Origin: Pieris napi
Taxonomy: Eukaryota; Arthropoda; Insecta; Lepidoptera; Pieridae
Assembly (NCBI RefSeq): GCF_905475465.1
Contig: NC_062236.1
Coordinates: 9,930,001 to 9,994,000 of the forward strand
Length of the DNA: 64,000 nucleotides
Direction of reading: 5' to 3'
Both the position numbers and the translations under genes were made by a program. The notes under the pieces were generated by a model, which was not told the origin of the DNA, made no database searches, and saw nothing but the letters and a program-made list of their open reading frames with translations. Of the stretch, positions 35,901-47,900 are shown piece after piece. How positions within the stretch are numbered: position 1 is the first letter of the stretch; each line of letters begins with the position of its first letter.

Positions 35901-38900
35901 TTTATTATGTACCAGAGGCAAACGGGCAGGAGGCTCACTTGATGTTAAGTGATACCACCGCCCATGGACACACTGCCAGGAGACTCGCAGTGCGTTGCCG
36001 ATAGAAACATGACACCATGTCTTCCCCTCATCAAACAATATTTATCCAAGTCCCATTGGACTTACAACAATCTAAAATTCGTTTATAATTTTTGTCGAAC
36101 AACGGCTATTAAATTAAAACAATTCCAATATTATCAAGATCAATAAAAGTTTATAACATAAAATCCCACTAATAGCTTTCTGATAAAAGTTCCAATATCA
36201 TTCGAGTTTATGAATTATTCGAATATTATGTAAATCAACGAAATATTTTATTGTAACGACTCGAATCTTCGCAAATAACTTAAATTTGTTTTAGAGTTTA
36301 TATTTATGAGCGGTGAGATCGCTAAATGGTTATTGATTGCCCGTTTCGTACTAGAACAATAAGACAGTTAAATTATCATAATATTACTCATATCGACTTA
36401 AGTTAACCTTTAAAAACGGCATGACTTTTAGCTATTCTTTGTCATATATAGGTATTAATATATGATTTGTGAAAGCAAAAATTGCCACGCACACACTCAA
36501 TAATTTGATTCAATTTTAAGGTACCAATATTGATGAATTTATTAATTTCTTGTAAAATCTCTAGCGAGGTTCACAATTAAATATATATATATATACTCTA
36601 TTATCGGACGTCAAGGCAGAATCCAAAACCATCCGTATCACCTCGACGTCCGTCGTTACACAACTGAGCGTCTTATAAGGCAATTTCTGCCTGTCCGTTG
36701 GCCTATTAAGAATTGGTATGCTCTTTTCTTGAAGGACCCTAAGTCGAATTGGTTCGGGAATACTTCAGTGGTCAGCACCACATAGTGGAAGTGCAAAAAC
36801 TGCCTTAAGAAACGCTCAGTTGTGGAACGATGTACGTCGAGGTGATACGGGTGGTATTTCGTATTCTGCTCTGACGTCCGATAAGGAAACTTTTACTGAT
36901 TGTAGTGTTCAAATATATTCATAAGTATTCCGCAGATAAGAAAAAAAGTTGTATTTCTGTCAGATCCAACAAATTTTTATTTTTACTAAATTACCTTAGC
37001 CTTTTAATTAACCGCACTAACCTGTATCATCCATATGTACAGTGATTTCTGAGCTTTCGACGGTATAAACGTCTGTATGCCTCGGATCTTTCATTCTTTC
37101 TTGGAGACTAGTGGAGAAATTAGCCGGAAAGACAAGGACAGCTCTAGCGGCCCCTCTTTCTGCTTTTGACATTGCTACTACTTCGTTGGGGTAGTATATC
37201 TGAAAAAGAAAAATATTTGTTAAGCCTCTACTAAAGGCAGTATTCGTGGTTGCTAGCACAAATTCAGTTAGCGTTATACGAACAGAAGAATTAATGTACC
37301 AATATTTTTGTTATACTTTTTGTGTATTTTTATTTTAATTCAAGTATTCAATGGGAGTCAATATATCGAATGAAAATCATCAATAAGTATATTTTTTCTG
37401 GTACTTATAAGTTATTTTAGATTTATATATGTTATTCTTTTTTGAGCATTACATATATGATATCTAAAAACTATTTTAAAATATTTTATATTTTTTTGAA
37501 AAGTGTTATTATATATTTTTAGACCTATATGCCTGTGGCTGCGCTTACTTAGTTAGTTTAATGCTTTTATAATTCTTTGTTTAATTATTTTTTTTTTTTT
37601 TGGATAGACCTGTTCTATTTTCAGGTCAGAAGGCTCTATAGGCAGACAACCTATTTTCAACATGTCGATAAAGACTTACTTTCAACAGTGTTCATTTTTA
37701 AAGCGTTTCTTAAATCGTTAAGTTTATACAGCTATATGCGAACTTATCAAGTTCCAAATAATAAGTACCTCATTAAAGATACTAAATTATAGAAATATAT
37801 GAAATAACGTGATCGAAGGACCAAAAAAACTTCTTGCTTTAAAAATAAAATGCTACCAAAATAACTTAATGACGTAGGACGAAAATTTTCTATTCTTGAA
37901 ATAAAATAACATGAATGGTAAACAGGAAACTCTTGGTTTATTTTTAAGCTTAAGAAAGTTTATTGACGGATTCGGATATAATTGGCTGAGTTGTTTCCAA
38001 AGTTATCTAGAGTCGAGTTCGATGTTCGTTAAATAATATATAAGGTAAATGTACTACTTTCGTATTTACCCTAAGTATGGACAACTTGGATTATTTATTC
38101 CAGCCTAAGATAATCAGCTATAAAGATAATAGAAAAAGATATAATGATAGCTCGCTGTTTGGCTAAAAGGAAAGTGTTAGCACTACATAGATATGAGTAG
38201 TGTTCCATATTAGGGCTTTACCCATGTAAAGACGTACCACATAGAAATATTGGTGACTAACAAATATAAAATTGTCATTTAAGCAATTTGTTATTAAAAA
38301 CCAAACTTTGAAAGACGCAAGGCCCACACTAGGTAGTAAGTAGGGTTTTGGCAAATGTGGAATAAATCTTGGATGTGATAATATCGGAAACTGAGAAATA
38401 AATGAGAAGCTAATCAAGACATTATTTTAAAAAAAATTGGTTTATCCATAGGCTTTTTATAGTGTATAGCAGTCGAAACGTCAAGTTATGTATACATTAT
38501 TAATTACCATTCCTATCCATTAGAGAACTTACAAATGACTTTAATATAAAAGGTTTTATTCTTAAAAGGGAGAATTCAGGCCAAAATTTTGTATAGTCTT
38601 AAATTAATTCCTCACATTACACTATAATTGATGTCGTGACTCGCCTCCACAATTTGTATAATTATACCCTTATTTAATTTTATGTTTCCGTTACCAAGAG
38701 AATTTGAATACTTAGCACGACATTGTTAAATTACGCGAAAATTACAAAAAAATATGGCTGTAATTTATATAATATATAAAAGTGAAATAGTGATAAATTA
38801 AAATAGTATTAATAAGACAGAAATAAATAACAAATACGATAACTTTCATGACACGTAAATATTTGAATTGAAATGAAACGGATTAGGCTAATTTATGTAT

Positions 38901-41900
38901 TTAATTAACATTTCGAAGGTTTTATCTAGTTTTATTGAAGCTCGCGTAAGTCACAAACAATATTAAAACAACCTTTGTTGCCATAACAGATACAGTTAAA
39001 TAAAATTCTAAATTTAAAGTAAAATCATTCCTAATAGGCATGTTTTTCTATCAGCCTCATGTGCCTGACACACGCCATCGTCTTTTTGGGTCTAAGGCAA
39101 GTCGGTTTCCTCACGAAGTTTTCCTTCACCGTTCGAGCGAATGTTAAATGCGCACATAGACAGAAAGTCCATTGGTGCACAGCCGGGGATCGAACCTACG
39201 ACCTCAGGGAGGAGAGTCGCACGCTTAGGCCAACGCTGCATATCAACTAAAGTCTTACCAAATTCGACTGTCTCTTCGAGAGAAAGTCCAGATATTGACA
39301 ACTGAATCTCGTTAAATTCCACTCCCAGGTTTTAGGATCCTGTGGGCATTTATTCTTTTCATAGTCGCATGGTACATTAGTATTGTTCGGGCCAAGTTCA
39401 TAATTCACAACTGCGATTGGTAGACCCACTGGATAGTGTCCAATGGCAAGACAGAAGAGTATCATTTGGGATAGGGGAAGACCAATGATGAAGGCTAGAA
39501 GTCTGTAACAAATTTAAAACATTTATTACAGCTGCTTACTATATAGAAATATAATCTACAAGTATAAGCTATGCAAAAGCTATGCTTTTTATAACATATG
39601 TTCATTAGTATTTGTTTGTGCCCATTTTAGCATGTGTGATGGTTGAAGCATAATTTTTTTTTTTTAATTTGATAAAAGCTTACCCAAAGTTCCTGAACAG
39701 ACTCCAGAAATTTTTCCATATCAATGCCCTCATGTGGTGCCAGCTCATGGGCTTCATTCTGTCTAGATAACCGCCAGGAGCCTCATCTTCTGGCGGCAAA
39801 GCTTCTACTGCTGTTGTCAGGTCTGCGATCACACTCCTGCCTTTGCTGCTCATTGACACATTGTCACCAAACTCTCCTGATATTTCACCTATTTCATCTT
39901 CAACATCTATGGCTGTTGGGTCCTGAAAGATTCATAAACGAAGCTATGAAACACGTATTGTAGTATTTGGATATGTATGCCCGAGCCTTTACTTTACTTT
40001 TTAATTGCGAACATAAAAATTTGTTTGTCAAAGAATTATATAATGTCCAGAATGTGTTTGCACAACGAAATGTTTCGAATAGTTGTTGTCGTTCGTCATT
40101 GCATTTTCGGGATATATACATATAATGATCTAGTCACATATTTCATTGAAAGTGCCCGTGTAGCCCTTTACAAAGCTCCAAATATAATAATTTGTAAGGC
40201 ATTGAAAGTGATATCGACGTTTTGGTATGGAATTTAGTGTAGTTCTCTCAATGTCTTTAACGCTACGTTGCAACTTTACAATCGTGAGGTACATAAACTC
40301 AACATTAAAGTCGGGATCGCTATTGAGTTACAGAGTACCAGCGTCGGCTTAGAAATGACTTCTTCGATCAACGTTGCTTATGTGGACGATGCAGTGGGCA
40401 AATCTTCTGAGTATGGAAATTGCCTTCTAAAATTCCTGAGAATTAAACTTCACTAAGTAACCAGGCGTTTAAACTTATAATCATATATTCAGTAAAATCC
40501 AGAAATCAACCTAAACTAAGGTGCCGAAGCAGTTTTATCTATACTTTTTGAAGTAAAACATAAATTCGTAATCAACTAGAATTTCTACCGGAAATCGCAT
40601 ATCGCGCATCAAAATCAAAATACGTTTATTCAATTTAGATGCGTGTTAGGGCATGCTTATGAATGTCAAAAACGTTTACAAAATTCGCGAAAGAGATTAT
40701 AACTTACGGGTATAGCCGGTATTTCCACCTTCTCGACGACATCCGCGAGGATACTTGATCGTCTCCGTTTCCCCATGTTTTGGAGAACTGAGAGCTTGAG
40801 GAAGACATCTTCAAGACTCTCGGCCTGGTACCGCCTGATCAGCTCAGTCGGTGACTCTTCGGCGAGAAACCGTCCTCCACGCATTAGACCAATCTGGAAT
40901 ACACAGTTATTTTTGTGTCTTTTTAAAAATAAACTAAACGAAAAAAGTTTATCTCAAACGGATTCCTTCGGGATAAATTGTTTATAAATAGCTTAAGAGA
41001 TTGTAAAACACTTTAAAAATTATTTATATTAAAGATATAGCTCGTAAAATTCTAGTATTATCTTAAGATATTTTAAAATTTGCATCACATAAATGCGATC
41101 AAATTTTATATCGTTAAATCGAATTTTATCACTTGACTTTAACGATGTCAGATACTTTAGAAATATTCAGTTTTAATAATGTTTGGTTGGAATATAGTTT
41201 TGAAAAGAGATTTTAAATAAAAGTTTGAGATTAGGAGGGTATTATTTTATAGATTTTATCTAATTATATATCTCGCTTTGGGTTGGTTTAGACCAGTGTG
41301 GAGCAGACGCCCCACAGAAGTTTGTTAAGAATTTGAAATTCAAATTTAGAATTTGAGTTTAAATTTTTCATGATATGTATTGGAAATTTAGTTACTTTAC
41401 TTACTTAAATTACTAGGAAATTGTTACTACCTAAAACGTTTAATTTAAATTTCTTAAGAGAACAATTCCATTTTTGAATATTAAAAATTATGTATGTTAC
41501 ATTTAATAAGAATTTTAGAAAGGCTAACATGGGGCACGGCACAAGAAAGGGCGGGGTCACTCGTTATGAGCATTTATTAGTATTTAATAATAAGTAGATA
41601 CGATATCTTTGTATGTATAGAGCAATTTTATTTTACGTTAATTTCACAACCCTGAGGTATACATTCCGAAACATGTGCGCGTGCTCTTTATGTGAAAAGA
41701 CACGTCAAAAGACCCAAAATGTGTACTGGTACTAAAGCCTCAACTATATAGAGAAAACAAGAAGGAAATGCGTTGTCATTTGTTTTTAAATTCTCCCCCG
41801 GAACACAATTTTTTTAATTATGAACGATACCAGTATTAAATATCTTCTGACAAATGACTTAACTTTATTATTATTTTTTTTAATTGAGAAAAAGCTCGCC

Positions 41901-44900
41901 AACGCTCGGCACACTGGCACATTGGTAAAAACAAACACAAAATTTGTGACAAGCACTTAAAGGCAAACATGACTTACAAATATATAGAGATCATAACCTA
42001 TTACAACACAAACATAACAAACATTACAAAAAAGAAAACAATTACTAATCAAAGAAAAAATTCAAATTACAGAAAACTACAGTTACTTACCATATTGGCC
42101 TGTTTAGTCTCATCAATATAATGTGTGGTGATGATGGCAGTCGTTCGGCCGCCTTTCGTTATTTCCACCAAATGGTCCCAGATGCTGGAATAAATTTAAG
42201 AGCTTTCGATTATTTTAATTGAGATTAATAAATAGGGTTTGTCGAATATATTTTTTTAATCAATTTGTACCCAGTACCCAGGCTTTATTTGATAAACATT
42301 TAAGAGAATTGTTAATTTTGTTTATGAAAGAATTTTGATACTTTTTAATGTATAGATTCGTAATTATTTGACATGAAAATACACCACTACTTAAAAAAAA
42401 ACTTTAGAGGTGTCGAGGGACACCCCGATGGAACGAAATTCCTTTCGATTAATTTATATGTTAATTGGTATCATAACAGTATGATAGATTTTCTCGACAC
42501 CAATCTTACGTTGAAAAAAAAAGCCAATATCACGAGGTGTTCCCAGGCGGTCACCCATCCAAGTACTGACCTCACCCGACGTTGCTTAACTTCGGTGATC
42601 GGACGAGAACCGGTGTACAATAGCAAATAGCAAAAAAGTGTCGTGACAACTTTTCGTAAGAATTTTTTCCGTCTAGCCCCCTTTCACAACGCGCGATAAG
42701 GAACTTCGTTCCAAAAATTATAAATATCTTAAAGTATTGGTAAGATTGGGAAAATAACGTTCAATTAAGAAGTTCTTAGATTCATTCCTGGCCGTTTCCT
42801 GGCTTTTAAAATAATGAAACTAACAATAATTATTTATCTATTCCCCCACCGACGGTTTTAAAACTTCAAATAACACCCCACCGTCCCCACCCTATCGTAT
42901 AGAGTTACATTCCGTGTCGTCTAAATAAAAATATGATCTGTGATGAATAGTCATATTTACCTTTGTCGCAAGACAGGGTCAAGTCCCACCGTTGGTTCAT
43001 CGAGGATTAGCAGTTCTGGCTCATGCAGAAGAGCAGCTGAAAGCGACACCCGTCGCTGCTGACCTCCAGACAGGTTCTTTACTTGCCTGCAATATTGTTA
43101 ATACTTAATTATTTCATTTCAATTTCAAATTAATAGATCATAATTCCTATGTATTTCGCCTTAGATATTATACATTCGCTTCATATAATAATAAGTAAAT
43201 ATACCATAGACTACATGAGCACCATCTAAAAAATAAGAAACTTCTTGGTGATAGTAATGAAGTGAACTTTGATCGGTATCGTAAATAATATTAAACAACT
43301 TGCTTAGAACCTTCATTGGTTGGATATGATACAATAGTCTGTGTATAAAGTAGTACTAAAATTTATTCTATATAAAACCCATCGCTTTTTAGAAATGACA
43401 CCGCTACTGGTAATATTAATATTGCTACTTTAAGAATATTCTGTTATAAACTCAATCAATTGTGAAATAATTAATGTAAAAATATGTACACAAAATAATA
43501 TACACGTTCATTTTAATTTCTTAAATTGTACATCAGTGTCGATTAAACACATACAGATTATTATAGAAGTACTAGTGGACCCGACAGAAGTTGTCCTGCA
43601 TGATATTTCAAGCGATTAGTAAAGCAAAGTATGAAAGTACCGACTGCAGCGCCATCTGGCGGGCTGATTTGTGAATCTAAACCATTTCCAGATCCCCTTG
43701 AACACACACAAAAAATTTCATCAAAATCGGTCCAGTCGTTTGAGAGAAGTTCAGTGACATACACACTCACAGAAGAATTATATATATAAAGACTAGCAAA
43801 CCGGCTTATTAAATTGTACATCAGTGTCGATTAAACACATACAGATTATTATAGAAGTATATACTGACCGTGAGGGATTAGGGAGCTGTAATAAGTCAAC
43901 AAGGAAGTCAATCCTCTCCTCCACCTCCTTGGTGGTCATACCGGATATCCACCCGAAGTATATCATGGTTTCCCGGATAGAAAACTCGCCAAATAACGCG
44001 ATTTCCTGAGGAAAAATGGTTAAAATTGATTTATACTTTTTTCTAAGGAAAATGCTATTTGAGTTTTAATAATAAATGATCAGGGCAACTTTGTTATTAC
44101 AAATTGACTTTTTATATAAAGCCCCGGGGAAATATTCCCCCGGAAACAGAACTGAAGGCTCTCTGCAGTTAACTGGGAATGTTATCTACTAATTATGGAA
44201 GTGAAAAATCTTAATTATATTTTTTTGTGCTGTCAAAGCATTAAAAAATATAGTAATAAATTAATTTTGGCATATTAAGCTGTGTTAACTCAACATTATG
44301 TTTATGATACGAATGAGAACGTTACGTTTACACATATAATTTTAATATTATAGTAGCTAATTAAATTTATAAATTTTCACACATCAATAAATTTTATATA
44401 TGCAATGCCATTAAGCATTTTTATTACTTTAAAACATCCGAAGCATAGTATTAAATAAAATTAGTTACTAATTGTCGACATATTAACATTTAAATACTGT
44501 TAAAATTATGTAAAATTGTCAATTTTTAATCAATGAAAAATATATAACCCGAATCAGTAAATGTTCTGCAATACAAAAATATCACGCAAGTTGGCAAAAT
44601 TTTCTTTAAAATCCTACGTAATTATTCAACTGCCGTCTCCATAGCTAAGTGAACAATGTACATACTCGTACATCAGGCTTAACCTAAAAGTCAATATAAT
44701 GTGTGGTAATGAAGTTCGAACTACATCAATATTATTCTGGTTGGTAGGCACAAATGGCTGATGTACTCGGATCAATTTAATATTTTATTACGTAACATTT
44801 GAAGTGCTACAATGGTGAACCAGAGCTATCAATGACAGTTGACCAAAAACTGTTTCTGTTATATGTTCGGGTATAAACCGCCAGATTTTTTCCCAAAAAT

Positions 44901-47900
44901 TTGATACATCTCCTTGTTAATCGCTTGTATTCTCTATATAAACGTATATAAATAACTTATATTATGAAATAAAAAAATAATTTTGGCCAATTTTTAAAAA
45001 AATTTAACCTGCCCCTAGAGCCTGTCCTAGCGATGGATACGGATTTAGTTAATTTAAAATGTTTTAATCGAATTTATGTTCACAATTCAATCTAAAATTC
45101 ACGTTTACATCGGTTCAAATAAACGAAACTCAAACTGAAAATAACTTTATTCATATAGGTAACCAAGTACACTTATGAACGTCAACAGAAAAGATGTTAG
45201 ATTGATTATAAATTTACATTTACTACCAGTTCGCAAGTCAAGGGCGTAGAGCGGGCTAAAAGAACTAGTAAGAAACTATCCGCTACTCTTTTTAATCGCC
45301 ATGTTTTGAGTCATACAAATTGTTTGAACTGGAGCAAATCCCAAGGATTAGGATCATTTAAATCAAAGACTTATCTATCAGTACATATGACACAAATGTG
45401 AATGTCAACGTCCTGACTTAGATCGTGTTTTTGTGTACTATTAATTATTAATAGCGATAATGTTGGTTGATTAGATGGAAAAATACTATAAACTCATTTG
45501 CGCGTCACGTTAAGATCGTAAAATAACGGTTTTAATATTGAACATTATTAATACGATTGTTAATTATTTTAGTATTTTCTTAAACGCCTAGTAATTGCTA
45601 TGAAGTCTTTACAATGTTTTATCTCTCAATAGGTATTAAAGATTATGAATAATGTGGTCTGGTACACTTGTCTGGAATCTTATTGAATACTAGCTGACCG
45701 AGCTAACTTGGTTTTGCCATGTATATTATTTCTATGAAAATTGTTTTTAGTTTAATAAAAATAACTATCTACATAGTATAATAACCAAATTTGGGTTAAT
45801 CGTAGAGGGGTGAAAGTTAGGGGTTGGATGTATTTTTGCATGGTGTGTCATAAAAAATAAAAACAAAATTTTTGGGGTGGACACCCCTTATCACTTAGGG
45901 GCCTGAAAGACAGGTGATTCTCAGTCTTACTGAATATGCATAAAAAATCATAAGAATCGGTCAAGCCATTTCGAAGCAGTATGGAAACGAACATTGTGAC
46001 ACGGGAATTTTATATATTAGATAACACGATTGCTAAAAACACGAAATATCGATTTCTGTAAATAATGTCTTACGTTGAATCAAGAAAGATCTAAATTTGT
46101 TAGTGTTACCTCTTCATAAATTTTTAACATCATTATAACATCTTCTTCTTTTTCATTCTTTACATGTTAAGAAATCGTCAATAAAATAGACAATGCCTTT
46201 AAAACATATGTTTTTCGGAAGATCGATTTAGCTTTTGCGACATGTGTGATAAGCATTTGTATGAAAATGGTCACGTAGGAAAATGGTGGCGCCAGCTCAT
46301 GTCATTTCTGTACGAAATTTTTGGTAAACTCGCTTTTAGCAGTTCAATATTATATCAAGTCCACATTAGGCCCATAGGAAAGCCGTGTCACATGCGATTG
46401 TTTCGTGATTGTGTTATTTTATTTTTTTTGGAAAATAACATTTGTCCAAAACAGCTGTATTATGGATATGAGATGATTACTTCAGTACAGGTACACAATT
46501 TCGGTGTACTTATCAGCTACAAATCTTATAAGCTTCCTATACTTTTCAGTTCTAGGAAAGTTTAGTTGTGACATATATATGGGCATAGACAGCCAACAAA
46601 TTGCTTTATTACTCCAAAAGCGTTGCCAGCCGATTCCCAAGGCTCCAATAGAAGTAGGTACGGTTTAAAGCAAAAAAAAACATCTAACTACAATAAATAA
46701 AACATGTAAACAAGTTTAAATTCATTTGCAATAAAAATCAATTTTGGCAAATTATTAAAAAAAAGTTTTTTATCTAGGGAGAGGCCCCTAGAGTCTGCCC
46801 TGGCGACGACCTTACATTATGGCTAATTCAATGCTGTAGATTCAAAATGTTTAAATTAAATTTAGGTTCATATTTGCGATTTTTCACTCAAAAGGTTAGT
46901 GTCATTCACCCGTCGACATTTCGATGAAGATGTATTTCATCTTTTTACCTTGTTAAGTGCATATTGACTTTTTATTGTATGATTAATAGAGTAAGATACC
47001 AGAGCGATAAGACACAACTTATTTTCTAAAGCATAGAACCTTCGGTTCGAGTTTGTTGTCAGTGTGACACTCGTGTCACTCGTTGTACTCTGAAACGCAT
47101 GTATACTGCTATCGCGCTCATACTCATAGTTGAGTAATTTTTGTGTTTAGGGGATGTTTGGTCATTACAATTTGTCTGACTGATTAAAAACATATATAAA
47201 AATCAGACATTTAAAAATAAATTAAGTTCATTTATTTTTTGTAGAGCTTTAAAGCTTCTGACAAAAGTTCTGGCCCATGGAAAGCGTCTGACTTTTTTGA
47301 TATTACTTCGGAGTAATATTCTACAAATTATATATAAAAATCAGTCATTAAAATTTAACTTAAGTAACTCTGATTTTTAGTTACCTTTCTCACCTGGTAC
47401 CTGCGCACGTGTCACCGAGCCAATTCCACAAGCGTACAGGTATTAAAAAGTACACGTGAGACTACTTAGAACCGAAGGTTCTATGCTTTAGAAAATAAGT
47501 TGTGTCTTATTGCTCTGGGATCTTGGACTATAATGAATTAATGAGGGATGTAATTGGTGTGCAAGCATAATTATTACGTCGTCCAAAGGCATTGTCCTTA
47601 ACACTATTCCCTTTACATTATAGAATATAATATAATTATATATATTTTTGGACAGGACACATTATGAGAGAAGACAAAGATAAATCGACGAAAAAGGGAC
47701 GGAATGGCTTCCTCGCTATGACAAAATAAAACGAGGAAGACAAATAAAAAGATGGGAAGATGATAAGTAGAGCAGCTGGCCCTATGTAGCTACGTTAAGC
47801 TAGCTAAGCGAGGAGGCCTATGTCCAAGGACAAGCTGTAAAATAGAAATTAACAGGCTTGCCAATTAATTATTATTAGTGTTTAAAGTACTTCACATTTT

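Larger units (their letters stand above)
28119..37021 (-). other. ABCH intron 9, 8.9 kb
   Basis: The longest intron in the window. It contains a GAAGT-repeat relative (about 29890-30330), the 1.93 kb inverted-arm element (31396-33324), a SINE (33970-34126), a GT-rich stretch (34645-34700), a LINE tail (35905-36000) and a palindromic LINE-derived unit (36601-36894). No exon was found elsewhere in it. Confidence 0.75.

Noticed and set aside
42373..42630. 85-codon open frame on the + strand
   Set aside because: Its second half is the antisense of the 5S rRNA copy, so it is not a protein gene.
46242..46565. 107-codon open frame on the + strand in ABCH intron 2
   Set aside because: Unusually long for AT-rich sequence, but no recognisable domain, no splice context and it lies among repeats in an intron of an opposite-strand gene. 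Not called as a gene.
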